A stretch of 64,000 nucleotides of DNA from Luteococcus japonicus (GTDB lineage Bacteria; Actinomycetota; Actinomycetes; Propionibacteriales; Propionibacteriaceae), in assembly GCF_003752415.1 (NCBI RefSeq), contig NZ_RKHG01000001.1, positions 3,224,001 to 3,288,000 on the forward strand, given 5' to 3'. This document shows, piece after piece, positions 52,756 to 61,768 of the stretch. Both the position numbers and the translations under genes were made by a program. Positions within the stretch are counted from its first letter, which is position 1. Every line of letters starts with the position of its first letter. The notes beneath the pieces were generated by a model, which worked only from the letters and a program-made list of their open reading frames with translations, searched no databases and was not told the DNA's origin.

Positions 52756-55587
52756 ATGACCGAGAACGAGTTCACCATTGCCCCCGGAAGCCTGCTGGAA
52801 CAGTTCACCGCTGGCTATGACTTCCCGCTCGATGACTACCAGCTGCAGGCCTGCGCCCAGATCGAGGAGGGTGCCGGCGTGCTCGTCGCCGCGCCCACCG
52901 GTGCGGGCAAGACCGTCGTCGGCGAGTTCGCCGTCTTCTGCGCCCTGGCCACCGGCAAGAAGTGCTTCTACACCACGCCCATCAAGGCCCTGAGCAACCA
53001 GAAGTTCCATGACCTCGCCGAACGCCACGGGGCGGACCGGGTGGGGCTGCTCACCGGTGACAGCTCGGTCAACTCGGAGGGCCAGGTGGTCGTGATGACC
53101 ACCGAGGTGCTCCGCAACATGATCTACGCCAACTCCACGACGCTGAACAACCTGGGCTATGTGGTGATGGACGAGGTGCACTACCTGGCCGACCGCTTCC
53201 GCGGCGCCGTCTGGGAGGAGGTCATCATCGGCCTGGCCCCCAGCGTGCAGCTGGTCAGCCTGAGTGCCACCGTCAGCAATACCGAGGAATTCGGCGACTG
53301 GCTGGACGAGGTGCGCGGCAACGTGAAGGTGGTCATCTCCGAACGTCGTCCGGTTCCGCTCTACCAGCACGTGATGGCCAACAAGCAGATCCACGACCTC
53401 TTCGAGGGCGTCGCGCCGACGGCCTCGGAGACCCCGAGCGAACGCGCCGCCCGGGTCAACCCCGAACTGCTCAAGCTGGCCCGCAGCGAGACCAAGGACG
53501 TGCGCGACGACTCCCGTCGCCCCCGTGGCCGTTCGGGCAAGGGCAAGAAGAATGTCGCCTACGGCTCGGGCCAGTTCGGCGGTGCCGCCAAGGCCCACCT
53601 GGAGCGACAGAGGGGGCGCGACTCCCGCGACGACCGTGGCCCCCGCCTCACCCCGAGCCGCGCGGTGATGACCACGCAGCTGCAACGAGCCCGGTTGCTT
53701 CCGGCCATCTGCTTCGTCTTCAGCCGGCAGGGCTGCGACGGGGCCGTGCGCCAGCTGCTGGCCTCCGGGGTCAACCTGACCAGCGACGAGGAGGCGACCC
53801 GGCTGATCGGCATCGCCCAGAAGCACCTGGGCGGCATGACCTCGGCGGACCTGCGGGCACTGGACCACGACATCTTCCTCGAGGCCCTGAGTCGCGGCAT
53901 CGCAGCCCACCACGCGGGTCTGCTGCCCGCCTTCAAGGCGGTCGTCGAGGAGGGCTTTGCCGCCGGCCTGATCAAGATCGTCTTCGCCACCGAGACCCTG
54001 GCCCTGGGCATCAACATGCCGGCCCGCACCGTCGTGCTGGAAAAGCTGGTCAAGTACAACGGCGAGAGCCACGTGGACATCACTCCGGGGGAGTACACCC
54101 AGCTGACGGGACGTGCCGGACGCCGCGGCATCGACGTCGAGGGACACGCAGTGGTGCTCTGGCAGCCCGGGATGGATCCCCGGGCCGTCGCCGGTCTGGC
54201 CTCCCGCCGCACCTATCCGCTCAAGTCCTCCTTCTCGCCCACCTACAACATGACCGTCAACCTCGTCGGCCGGGTGGGCCGGGAGCGGGCCCGTGGCCTG
54301 CTGGAGCAGAGCTTCGCCCAGTTCCAGACCGACGCGTCCGTGGTGAACCTGGCCACCGTCGCCGCCCGCAACCAGCGCGAGATCGACGACTACCTCAAGG
54401 CCGCCCACTGCGACCGGGGCGACTTCACCGAATATGCCCAGCTGCGCGAGGACGTCCGGGAACTGGAAGCCCAGCAGGCCCGGCTGCGCAAGCAGGACAA
54501 GCGCGCCGAGGCCCTGAACTCCCTGATGACCCTGGAGCCCGGCGACATCATCCACGTTCCCGCCGGACGCCACCAGGGCTGGGCCGCGGTGATCGACGCC
54601 GGCCGCCACGGCGGCCGTGGGGGAGAACCGCATCCGATGGTGGTCACCGAGGACCGCGAGGTGGTCCGCCTGACCACCAGCGACTTCCCGACCCCGACCC
54701 AGGTGGTCGGCAAGCTCCGCATCCCGCGCAAGTTCGACCCGCGCCAGGCGGCCAGCAGGCGCAACCTGGCGGCCTCCTTCATCGACAAGCTGCACGCCCT
54801 CAACCCGCAGGCGGCCACCCTGCACGGGCCGCGGGCCGACGCGGAGATGACCGCCCGGATCTCCGAGCTGCGCCGCGAACTCAAGCGCCACCCCTGCCAC
54901 GAGTGCCCGGACCGGGAGACCCACGCCCGCTTCGCGGAGCGTGCGATGCGCCTGGACCGGGACCGCCAGCAGGCGCGCGCCCGGGCCGAGGCCCGCAGCA
55001 ACACCATCGCCAAGCGCTTCGACAAGCTGTGCCTGGTGCTGGAGTCCATGGGTTACCTGGGCAGCGAGGACCACGAGGTCACCGACGCCGGACAGATGCT
55101 CGCCCGGCTCTACTCGGAGCTCGATCTGGTCACCGCCGAGTGCATCCGTGACGGCGTCTTCGACGGCCTCGACGCGCCGCAGCTGGCGGCCGTGCTCAGT
55201 TCCCTGGTCTACGAGACCCGACGGGTCGAGCAGGGCCGGATGGCGCGGATGCCGGACCGGGTCACGGAGGCCGCCCAGCACGAGGTGCGCGCCACCTGGC
55301 GTCGGGTCAGCATCGTGGAACGAGACTTCCGCCTGGAGCGAAGCACCGAACCGGACATCGGCTTCGCCGAGGCGGCCTTCGCCTGGGCCTCCGGGGAGCC
55401 TCTCGCCCGGGTGCTCGGACAGTGTGGCCTACCCGCCGGTGACTTCGTGCGATGGGTGCGCCAGGTGATCGACATGCTGGGTCAGGTGGCCGCCGCTGCC
55501 GGCCCCGGAGACCTGCGCCGAACCAGCCGTGAGGCAGTCACCGCCATGCGGCGCGGAGTGGTCGAGTTCGACCCCGACGAGGACTGA
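52756..55587 (+). CDS. helY: Ski2-like DEAD/DEAH helicase HelY
   Basis: Superfamily 2 helicase acting on RNA or structured nucleic acid. The 943-residue protein has motif I AAPTGAGKT (45-53), Ia TTPIKALSNQK, II DEVH (VVMDEVHYLADRFRG), III LSATVSN, IV-VI including FATETLALGINMPAR and QLTGRAGRRGIDVEG. An inserted basic linker (about 225-300, RRPRGRSGKGKKN) separates the RecA domains, and a DSHCT domain ends the protein. ATG 52756 is used; GTG 52753 directly before it is equally possible. Placed as in M. tuberculosis after tatC. Confidence 0.94.
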   Translation: MTENEFTIAPGSLLEQFTAGYDFPLDDYQLQACAQIEEGAGVLVAAPTGAGKTVVGEFAVFCALATGKKCFYTTPIKALSNQKFHDLAERHGADRVGLLTGDSSVNSEGQVVVMTTEVLRNMIYANSTTLNNLGYVVMDEVHYLADRFRGAVWEEVIIGLAPSVQLVSLSATVSNTEEFGDWLDEVRGNVKVVISERRPVPLYQHVMANKQIHDLFEGVAPTASETPSERAARVNPELLKLARSETKDVRDDSRRPRGRSGKGKKNVAYGSGQFGGAAKAHLERQRGRDSRDDRGPRLTPSRAVMTTQLQRARLLPAICFVFSRQGCDGAVRQLLASGVNLTSDEEATRLIGIAQKHLGGMTSADLRALDHDIFLEALSRGIAAHHAGLLPAFKAVVEEGFAAGLIKIVFATETLALGINMPARTVVLEKLVKYNGESHVDITPGEYTQLTGRAGRRGIDVEGHAVVLWQPGMDPRAVAGLASRRTYPLKSSFSPTYNMTVNLVGRVGRERARGLLEQSFAQFQTDASVVNLATVAARNQREIDDYLKAAHCDRGDFTEYAQLREDVRELEAQQARLRKQDKRAEALNSLMTLEPGDIIHVPAGRHQGWAAVIDAGRHGGRGGEPHPMVVTEDREVVRLTTSDFPTPTQVVGKLRIPRKFDPRQAASRRNLAASFIDKLHALNPQAATLHGPRADAEMTARISELRRELKRHPCHECPDRETHARFAERAMRLDRDRQQARARAEARSNTIAKRFDKLCLVLESMGYLGSEDHEVTDAGQMLARLYSELDLVTAECIRDGVFDGLDAPQLAAVLSSLVYETRRVEQGRMARMPDRVTEAAQHEVRATWRRVSIVERDFRLERSTEPDIGFAEAAFAWASGEPLARVLGQCGLPAGDFVRWVRQVIDMLGQVAAAAGPGDLRRTSREAVTAMRRGVVEFDPDED

Positions 55588-55692
55588 GCTCCGTATTGGT
55601 CCCGTTACCATGGGAATGGCCCTGTTCGTTCCGGGCCGCTGTCCTGTCCGGGCCTCGGTGCCCTGTCCCATCCCCCTGAACGGAGCACCAGC

Positions 55693-56742
55693 ATGGCCGG
55701 AGGCCTCGCAGCACTTCTCGACGACGTGGCGGCCATCGCCAAGGTGGCGGCGGCCTCGATCGACGACGTCGGTGCCGCGGCCGGCAAGGCCAGCATCAAG
55801 GCCACCGGCGTCGTGGTGGACGACACCGCCGTGACTCCGCAGTACGTGGCCGGCGTCACCCCGGACCGCGAACTGCCGATCATCAAGAGGATCGCCATCG
55901 GCTCCCTACGCAACAAGATCGTCTTCATCCTGCCGGTGGTGATCCTGCTCAGCATCTACGCGTCCTGGCTCCTGACCCCGATCCTGATGTGCGGTGGCGC
56001 CTACCTGTCCTACGAGGGCGCGCACAAGATCTGGGGCAAGTTCACCGGGCACGGCCATGGCGACGGCGCCGGGGGCGACCCCGAAACCCCGGTGGTGCTG
56101 GAAGGGCCGGAGCAGGAGGCGAAGATGGTCAAGGGGGCCATCACCACCGACTTCATCCTGTCTGCCGAGATCATGGTGATCGCCCTGAACGAGGTGACCG
56201 ACCAGCCGTTGATGACCCGGATCGGCAGCCTGATCGCCGTCGCCCTGCTGATCACCTTCCTGGTCTACGGCGTCGTCGCGATCATCGTGAAGCTGGACGA
56301 CATCGGCCTGAAGATGACCCAGAAGGGCCTCAGGTCGGGCGCCATCGTGGTCAAGGCGATGCCGGTGATCCTGTCCATCCTGTCCACCGTCGGGCTGGCG
56401 GCCATGCTCTGGGTCGGTGGGCACCTGATCATGGTGGGCGCCGACGAGCTGGGCCTGCACGCGCCCTACGACTTCGTGCACCACCTGCAGCACGAGGTGG
56501 AGCACGGCGTGCCGCACGCCCTGGCGGCCACGCTGGGCTGGTTCACCAACACGCTGGGTTCCGCCGTGATCGGCTTCCTCGTCGGCTCGGTGATCGTCGG
56601 CCTGCTCGCGCTGCTCCCGAGCCGACACGGCAAGGGCGACTCCGCCCATGCCGAGGAGCACCCGGAGCCGCAGGCCGCGGGCGAGTGGCCCGGTGAGGGC
56701 ACCGTCGACGCTCCCGAGACGGCCGAGGCGGACAAGCAGTGA
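55693..56742 (+). CDS. DUF808 family membrane protein
   Basis: The 349-residue protein starts MAGGLAALLDDVAAIAKVAA and continues SIDDVGAAAGKASIKATGVV, the hallmark of DUF808. About five to six hydrophobic segments follow (roughly 75-100, 155-200, 230-255, 275-300), separated by conserved soluble loops such as LTPILMCGGAYLSYEGAHKI. The C-terminus is acidic and soluble. Function of the family is unknown. GGAG stands 8 nt before ATG 55693. It lies alone between helY and hisF. Confidence 0.9.
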   Translation: MAGGLAALLDDVAAIAKVAAASIDDVGAAAGKASIKATGVVVDDTAVTPQYVAGVTPDRELPIIKRIAIGSLRNKIVFILPVVILLSIYASWLLTPILMCGGAYLSYEGAHKIWGKFTGHGHGDGAGGDPETPVVLEGPEQEAKMVKGAITTDFILSAEIMVIALNEVTDQPLMTRIGSLIAVALLITFLVYGVVAIIVKLDDIGLKMTQKGLRSGAIVVKAMPVILSILSTVGLAAMLWVGGHLIMVGADELGLHAPYDFVHHLQHEVEHGVPHALAATLGWFTNTLGSAVIGFLVGSVIVGLLALLPSRHGKGDSAHAEEHPEPQAAGEWPGEGTVDAPETAEADKQ

Positions 56743-56748
56743 CGCCGC

Positions 56749-56754
56749 TAGATT
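56749..56754 (+). promoter_or_regulatory. -10 element TAGATT of a leaderless promoter
   Basis: TAGATT is followed by 6 nt and the hisF ATG; no Shine-Dalgarno is present. Confidence 0.5.
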
Positions 56755-56760
56755 GATCGC

Positions 56761-57522
56761 ATGAGCCTTGCCCTGCGCGTGATCCCCTGCCTCGACGTCC
56801 ACGACGGTCGGGTGGTGAAGGGGGTCAACTTCACCAATCTGCGGGATGCCGGGGACCCCGTCGAGCTGGCGCGCGCCTATGGTGAGGCCGGCGCCGACGA
56901 ACTGGTCTTCCTGGACATCTCGGCTTCCACCGAGGGTCGGGCCACGACCCGGGAGACGGTGACGCGCTGTGCGGAGACGGTCTTCATCCCGCTCTGCGTC
57001 GGTGGGGGAGTCTCCAGCGTCGAGGACGTGGACGCCCTGTTGCGTTGCGGCGCCGACAAGGTCGGCATCAACACGGGTGCGATCCGTCGGCCCGAGGCGA
57101 TCGACGAGATCACCCGTCGCTTCGGCAACCAGGTGCTGGTGCTCTCCCTGGACGCGCGTCGTGAGCCGGGGCAGCCCTCGGGCTTCGGCGTCACCACGCA
57201 CGGTGGGAAGAAGTCCGCCGGGCTGGACGCCATCGCGTGGGTGAAGGAGGCCGTCGAGCGTGGTGCCGGTGAGGTGCTGCTGAACTCCATGGATGCCGAC
57301 GGCACCACCGACGGCTTCGACCTGGAGATGATCCGCGCCGTGCGCGAGGTGGTGGACGTGCCGGTGATCGCCTCGGGCGGTGCCGGGACCGTGCGGCACT
57401 TCGTCGATGCGGCGAAGGCCGGAGCAGACGCCGTGCTGGCGGCCAGCGTCTTCCACTACGCCACGCTGACCATCGCCCAGGTCAAGGACGGCCTGCGCGC
57501 GGCCGGCATCGAGGTCCGCTGA
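56761..57522 (+). CDS. hisF: Imidazole glycerol phosphate synthase cyclase subunit
   Basis: With HisH, converts PRFAR to imidazole glycerol phosphate and AICAR in histidine synthesis. The 253-residue TIM barrel shows [19 protein letters not shown] (catalytic Asp11), [47 protein letters not shown] (second catalytic Asp) and [13 protein letters not shown]. Start coincides with the leaderless spacing after TAGATT. No other his gene is in the window, so hisF is separated from hisH, hisA and hisI here. Confidence 0.96.
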   Translation: MSLALRVIPCLDVHDGRVVKGVNFTNLRDAGDPVELARAYGEAGADELVFLDISASTEGRATTRETVTRCAETVFIPLCVGGGVSSVEDVDALLRCGADKVGINTGAIRRPEAIDEITRRFGNQVLVLSLDARREPGQPSGFGVTTHGGKKSAGLDAIAWVKEAVERGAGEVLLNSMDADGTTDGFDLEMIRAVREVVDVPVIASGGAGTVRHFVDAAKAGADAVLAASVFHYATLTIAQVKDGLRAAGIEVR

Positions 57523-57569
57523 CCGGGCGTGGGATTTGCGACATCTTCCACGTGGACCGACCAAACCCC

Positions 57570-57600
57570 TTGACTGTGGTCAGTCCATTGGGTTTAGTCT
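57570..57600 (+). promoter_or_regulatory. Promoter and operator before the D-lactate dehydrogenase
   Basis: TTGACT (57570-57575) with TTTAGT at 17-bp spacing (57593-57598) or TAGTCT (57595-57600) at 19 bp, 6 nt before the ATG. Between them lie overlapping inverted repeats: GACTG-TGGT-CAGTC and TGGTCAGTCCA (57577-57587), one base off the FadR/GntR pattern TNGTNNNACNA seen perfectly before pflB. Confidence 0.5.
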
Positions 57601-57606
57601 GCCGTC

Positions 57607-60447
57607 ATGGCTGACAAAGACGCGGCAGGATGGCAGGTTTCCGGGGTCGACCGACGGGGCGTGAGTGAACGCCTGGTGGACCGCATCTCCATGGCGCACG
57701 ACGCCTCTCACTACTTGGTCACGCCACGCGTCGTGGTCACGGCACGCGACGCGGGGGAGGTGGCAGCGGTGCTGCGGCAGGCCCAGACGGATGGTCGCCG
57801 CGTCACCTTCCGCTCGGGCGGCACCTCGCTGAGCGGTCAGGCCCTCAGTGACGACGTCCTGCTGGACGTGCGTCAGAACTTCCGGGGCGTGACGGTCCTC
57901 GACGAGGGCCGAAGGGTTCGCTGCGAACCGGGTGCCACCATCCGCACCGTCAATGCGCACCTGGCCCGGCACGGACGCCGTCTGGGTCCCGACCCTGCCA
58001 GCGAGATCGCCTGCACCGTCGGTGGTGTGGTGGCGAACAACTCCTCGGGCATGAGCTGCGGAACCGAGCGCAACACCTATCGCACCCTCGATTCGTTGGT
58101 CCTGGTGCTGCCGTCGGGGACCGTCGTGGACACGGGCCTGCCCGATGCCGACGAGAGACTGCGTCGCGACGAGCCGGAGCTGTGGCACGGTCTGGCGGCG
58201 CTGCGGGACCGGGTCCGCGGCAATGACCAGAGCATGGCGACGATCGCGCAGCAGTACGCCATGAAGAACACCATGGGCTATGGCCTCAACTCCTTTGTCG
58301 ACCATGACCAGCCGGTGCACATCCTGGAGCACCTGGTGATCGGTTCGGAGGGCACGCTGGGCTTCGTCGCCCAGGCCACCTTCAACACCGTGCCGGTGCA
58401 ACCCTTCGCGGCGACGGCGCTGCTGGTCGTGGACGAGCTGGGAATCGCCACCGACGCCCTGAGCGCCATGGTGAACGGCGGTGCGACGGCCCTCGAGCTG
58501 ATGGATGCGGCCAGCCTCCGGGTGGTGCAGCAGTACAAGGAGGCCTCGCCGGAGCTGGCCGCCCTGCACGTGGACCGGCACGCCGGCCTGCTGGTGGAGG
58601 CCACCAGTGACAGCGCGGAGGAGCTGGCCGCACGGATGGCCAACCTGAACGACGTGATGGCCGCGCTGCCGATTCCCGCCCCGCCCCGGTTCACCGACGT
58701 CGCCCGTGAGCGCGCGGACCTCTGGTACCTGCGCAAGGGGCTGTACACCACGGTTGCCGGAGCGCGTCCGGCGGGAACCACGAACCTGCTGGAGGATGTC
58801 GCGGTTCCGGTGGACTCGCTGACAGCCACGATCGATGACCTTGCGGGGCTCTTCGGCCAGCACGGCTATGACGACGCCGTCATCTTCGGGCACGCGAAGG
58901 ACGGCAACATCCACTTCATGATCAACCCCACCCTGTCCGATCCGCGGCAATTGGACACCTACGCCGAGTTCACCGAACAGATGGTGACGGCGGTCCTGGC
59001 ACGAAAGGGGACCCTGAAGGCCGAACACGGCACCGGCCGGATCATGGCGCCCTATGTCCGGCGACAGTTCGGCGACGAGCTCTACGACGTGATGTGCCAG
59101 GTCAAGAAGCTGGCCGACCCCGCGGGAATGCTCAATCCGGGCACCCTGCTGGAGGACGATCCGACGGCCCACCTGAAGAACCTCAAGACGATGGCGCCCG
59201 TCGACGACTTCGTGGACCGCTGCGTGGAGTGCGGCTACTGCGAGCCGACCTGTCCGTCCAAGGACCTGACCACCACCCCGCGGCGCCGGATCGCCCTGTT
59301 GCGGGAGATCCAGGTGCGCTCGGATGCCGAGGCGGACGAGTTGCGCAGGGCCTATGACTACGAGGCGGTGGACACCTGTGCGGTGGACTCCCTGTGCAGC
59401 AAGGCATGCCCCGTGCTGATCGACACCGGCGTCTTCATGAAGAAGTTCCGGGCCGAGCGGCATGGTGAGCGCGCGATGAAGGCCTCCGTGAAGGTTGCCG
59501 AGCAGTGGGGCCCCATCACCACCGGCCTGCGGGCGGGGATGAAGGTGGCCGACGTCCTGCCCACCGCCGCGCTGGCGGCTGCCACGACGATCGGGCGCAC
59601 CGTGATCAGCAAGGACCTGCTGCCCGCCGTGGGTTCCGACCTGCCCCATTCCGGCATGGCGCGCCCGGAGCCGACGAGCGTGCCGGAGGCTCGTGGCGTG
59701 CTCTTCGCCTCCTGCCTGGGCGAGATCTTCGGGCCCTCGGAATCGGGTTGCGGCCGCGGGGCCACCGATGCCGTGACGCAGATCTGTGCTGCCGCCGGCG
59801 TGGGCCTGGACATCCCGGACCTGGACGGGCTGTGCTGCGGCACGGTGTGGGTCTCGAAGGGCTTCACGGAGGGATCACGGGCCATGGCCGAGCGGACCTT
59901 CGACATCCTGTGGCCGGCCACCCGCGAGGGCAGGCTCCCGGTCGTGTGCGACGCGGCCTCCTGCTCACACGGTCTCGAAGGATTGGCCAAGCACCTGCCC
60001 GAGGCCAAGGCGGAGCTGTGGAAGAGCGTCACGGTGGAGGATGCGGTGACCTTCGTGGCGCGGGAGTGCGTGCCCGCGCTGGACCTGGAGCCCCGCGGAA
60101 GCGTGGTGCTGCACCCGACCTGTTCGATGATCCATCTGGGGTGCGTGGAGGATGCCGTGGCCTGCGCCAAGGCCGCCTTCGCCGACGTGGTGCTGCCTGT
60201 CGAGGCGGGTTGCTGTGGCTTCGCGGGTGACCGCGGCATGCTGCATCCCGAGCTGACGGCATCGGCCACCGTCGCGGAGGCCCGCGAGGTGGCATCCGTG
60301 GTGGGGGAGCGGGCGGCCGCAGGGCGCCCCGTGGAGGCCTTCGCGAGTGCCAATCGGACCTGCGAGATGGGAATGTCGCGGGCCACGGGCCAGGAGTATC
60401 GACACGTGCTCGAACTCCTGGCGGAACGGTTGGCCCCGCGTCACTAG
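57607..60447 (+). CDS. FAD and Fe-S D-lactate dehydrogenase (GlpC-fused type)
   Basis: The 946-residue respiratory flavoprotein probably oxidises D-lactate to pyruvate at the membrane. Order: FAD-binding domain (about 38-215, RSGGTSLSGQALSDDVLLD; VVANNSSGMSCG), FAD-oxidase C-terminal domain (to about 520, FGHAKDGNIHFMINP, AEHGTGR), two 4Fe-4S motifs (CVECGYCEPTC from Cys539; CAVDSLCSKACP from Cys591), and a heterodisulfide-reductase-like CCG domain (LCCG at 743-744; GCCGFAGDRG near 868). The fused architecture matches DLD-Fe-S proteins of actinobacteria and proteobacteria. Other 2-hydroxy acids are possible substrates. Confidence 0.88.
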   Translation: MADKDAAGWQVSGVDRRGVSERLVDRISMAHDASHYLVTPRVVVTARDAGEVAAVLRQAQTDGRRVTFRSGGTSLSGQALSDDVLLDVRQNFRGVTVLDEGRRVRCEPGATIRTVNAHLARHGRRLGPDPASEIACTVGGVVANNSSGMSCGTERNTYRTLDSLVLVLPSGTVVDTGLPDADERLRRDEPELWHGLAALRDRVRGNDQSMATIAQQYAMKNTMGYGLNSFVDHDQPVHILEHLVIGSEGTLGFVAQATFNTVPVQPFAATALLVVDELGIATDALSAMVNGGATALELMDAASLRVVQQYKEASPELAALHVDRHAGLLVEATSDSAEELAARMANLNDVMAALPIPAPPRFTDVARERADLWYLRKGLYTTVAGARPAGTTNLLEDVAVPVDSLTATIDDLAGLFGQHGYDDAVIFGHAKDGNIHFMINPTLSDPRQLDTYAEFTEQMVTAVLARKGTLKAEHGTGRIMAPYVRRQFGDELYDVMCQVKKLADPAGMLNPGTLLEDDPTAHLKNLKTMAPVDDFVDRCVECGYCEPTCPSKDLTTTPRRRIALLREIQVRSDAEADELRRAYDYEAVDTCAVDSLCSKACPVLIDTGVFMKKFRAERHGERAMKASVKVAEQWGPITTGLRAGMKVADVLPTAALAAATTIGRTVISKDLLPAVGSDLPHSGMARPEPTSVPEARGVLFASCLGEIFGPSESGCGRGATDAVTQICAAAGVGLDIPDLDGLCCGTVWVSKGFTEGSRAMAERTFDILWPATREGRLPVVCDAASCSHGLEGLAKHLPEAKAELWKSVTVEDAVTFVARECVPALDLEPRGSVVLHPTCSMIHLGCVEDAVACAKAAFADVVLPVEAGCCGFAGDRGMLHPELTASATVAEAREVASVVGERAAAGRPVEAFASANRTCEMGMSRATGQEYRHVLELLAERLAPRH

Positions 60448-60450
60448 GAT
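60445..60450 (+). promoter_or_regulatory. -10 element TAGGAT of a leaderless promoter
   Basis: TAGGAT is followed by 6 nt and the HIT gene ATG. It overlaps the end of the dehydrogenase gene. Confidence 0.5.
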
Positions 60451-60456
60451 GGCGTC

Positions 60457-60852
60457 ATGGATTGCCTCTTCTGCAGCATCGTGGCCGGTGACATCCCCAG
60501 CCGCAAGGTCTACGAGGACGAGAAGGCCTACGCCTTCCTCGACATCTCGCCGTGGCACAAGGGACACACCCTGGTCATCCCGAAGCGCCACGTCGACGAC
60601 CTGACGGGGGACCCGACGGTGCTGACGGAGATTGCCCCGGCCATCAGCCACGTCTCCCGCCTGCTCGTCGACCGTCTGGACGCCGACGGTCTCAACATGG
60701 TCTCCAGTGCGGGGCCCGTCGCCGGGCAGGAGGTCTTCCACCTCCACGTCCACCTGGTGCCGCGTTATGGCGAGCATGCCGGTCTGGGTGAGCTCTTCCG
60801 CAAGCAGGTGGAGGACGATCCCGACCAGGTGCTTGCTCGCATCGTCGGCTGA
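60457..60852 (+). CDS. HIT family hydrolase (HinT-like)
   Basis: Nucleotide phosphoramidase or related hydrolase. The 131-residue protein opens with the zinc-ligand CLFCSIV, then KAYAFLDISPWHKGHTLVIP, and ends with the catalytic HxHxHxx triad HLHVHLVPR. Length matches the HinT branch. The GxxxA-type nucleotide pocket is present. No clear functional link to the dehydrogenase upstream. Confidence 0.93.
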   Translation: MDCLFCSIVAGDIPSRKVYEDEKAYAFLDISPWHKGHTLVIPKRHVDDLTGDPTVLTEIAPAISHVSRLLVDRLDADGLNMVSSAGPVAGQEVFHLHVHLVPRYGEHAGLGELFRKQVEDDPDQVLARIVG

Positions 60853-60995
60853 GATTCCACCCTGCAAGGGGTTTGCGGACGGGTGACCAATAATTGCGAC
60901 CCCGCTTCAATCTGTTCACTTTCAACTGTGTAGCGTTCATCAATGTCAGGGTGGCCATAGGGGGTCACCCGCAACGCAGAGGGAAGTGACCAGTC

Positions 60996-61538
60996 ATGGG
61001 ACGCATCGTCAACCGTATCCTGTCCAAGGTCTTCGGCATCGTGCTGCTGCTCGTCGGCGTCGGTGCCCTGATTGGTGGCAACTACGCCCACGGCTACGTG
61101 CGCGACCAGCTGGCGCAGGAGAAGATCACCATGCCGGCGGCGGACAAGCTCACCAGCCAGGAGATGAAGGACTCGCTGGGGAAGTGGTCCGGCCAGCAGA
61201 TGACCACCGGCCCCCAGGCCGAGGCCTTCGCCAATGACTACCTGTGGGAGCACATGATGGCCGCCTCGGGCGGCAAGACCTACGAGGAGGTCTCCGGCGA
61301 GTACATGAAGATCGCGGACAAGACCTCCGCCGAGGCCCAGAAGGCCGGCGCCCTGCGTCAGACCATGTTCATGGGTGACTCGCTGCGCTCCATGCTGCTC
61401 ACTGCCTATGCCTTCTGGCTGGTGGGCACCATTGTCACCGTCGCGGGCTGGGTGTGCCTTGCGCTGGGGCTGCTGCTGTCCGTGCTCGGCTGGTTCGTCT
61501 GGCGCAAGAAGGGTGACGAGGCTGTCGCTCACGTCTGA
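60996..61538 (+). CDS. Two-helix membrane protein with extracytoplasmic domain
   Basis: A 180-residue protein: membrane segment 1 (about 10-30, SKVFGIVLLLVGVGALIGG), a soluble Lys/Glu-rich segment (about 35-125, MPAADKLTSQEMKDSLGKWS, NDYLWEHMMAASGGKTYEEV), and membrane segments near 133-170. The pattern with ASGGKTYEE followed by an ALRQTMFMGDSLR helix resembles actinobacterial proteins often mislabelled aromatic ring-opening dioxygenase LigA; no dioxygenase feature is present. Function unknown. It is monocistronic, closed by a strong hairpin. The 143 nt before it contain no recognised gene. Confidence 0.8.
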   Translation: MGRIVNRILSKVFGIVLLLVGVGALIGGNYAHGYVRDQLAQEKITMPAADKLTSQEMKDSLGKWSGQQMTTGPQAEAFANDYLWEHMMAASGGKTYEEVSGEYMKIADKTSAEAQKAGALRQTMFMGDSLRSMLLTAYAFWLVGTIVTVAGWVCLALGLLLSVLGWFVWRKKGDEAVAHV

Positions 61539-61554
61539 GATCGGTTTGCATGGA

Positions 61555-61580
61555 GGGTCCGTCCCACGCGGGACGGGCCC
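61555..61580 (+). terminator. Terminator hairpin after the membrane protein gene
   Basis: GGGTCCGTCCC (61555-61565) and GGGACGGGCCC (61570-61580) form an 11-bp stem with one T-G pair and a 4-nt loop. There is no T-tract, which is common for actinobacterial terminators. Confidence 0.65.
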
Positions 61581-61606
61581 TGCGGCGTCCATATTCCGGA
61601 AAACCG

Positions 61607-61621
61607 TCTCACAATGTGAGA
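61607..61621. promoter_or_regulatory. Inverted repeat upstream of the ilvB promoter
   Basis: TCTCAC-AAT-GTGAGA is a perfect 6-bp inverted repeat, 16 bp before the TTGACC -35 candidate (61638-61643). The position suits an activator or repressor of branched-chain synthesis; an IclR-type regulator such as LtbR/NdgR is a guess from family knowledge. Confidence 0.45.
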
Positions 61622-61637
61622 GTTCGTGGGGAAGTCG

Positions 61638-61666
61638 TTGACCCCGCACGCGCCGCGCGAGAGTGT
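61638..61666 (+). promoter_or_regulatory. Promoter of the ilvB leader
   Basis: TTGACC-17-GAGTGT, 7 nt before the leader-peptide ATG. The -10 is weak, but the spacing implies that the leader peptide is itself translated from a leaderless transcript. Confidence 0.45.
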
Positions 61667-61673
61667 TTGAGTC

Positions 61674-61709
61674 ATGCAGAGCACCAACCTCGTACTTGCC
61701 AAGCGCTGA
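61674..61709 (+). CDS. ilv leader peptide
   Basis: An 11-residue ORF, MQSTNLVLAKR, with Leu-Val-Leu just before the end. It resembles the short LVLxKR-type leader peptides that precede ilvB in other actinobacteria. Ribosome stalling at these codons when Leu/Val-tRNA is short would alter folding of the following RNA and prevent the terminator at 61736-61768. The interval 61539-61880 otherwise holds only regulatory sequence. Confidence 0.72.
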   Translation: MQSTNLVLAKR

Positions 61710-61735
61710 GACCACGCACCACCGGTCGAGGCGCT

Positions 61736-61768
61736 ACCTCCGTTTGCCCTGGGCAACGGGGGTTTTTT
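61736..61768 (+). terminator. ilvB attenuator
   Basis: CCTCCGTTTGCCC and GGGCAACGGGGG form a stem of about 12 bp with one bulged T and a 2-nt apex, followed by six T. Upstream, AGCGC (61702-61706) and GCGCT (61731-61735) with inner GACC/GGTC form a hairpin covering the leader stop codon, the expected pause structure. Confidence 0.8.

Noticed and set aside
57577-57600. A PafBC promoter before the D-lactate dehydrogenase (TGGTCAGTC with TAGTCT)
   Set aside because: Only 7 of 9 bases match and the spacer is 9 nt instead of 8; the GntR-type reading of the same bases is better.
60853-60995. A terminator or promoter in the gap after the HIT gene
   Set aside because: Only a weak hairpin around 60861-60874 and low-scoring -10/-35 pairs were found, not enough to annotate.
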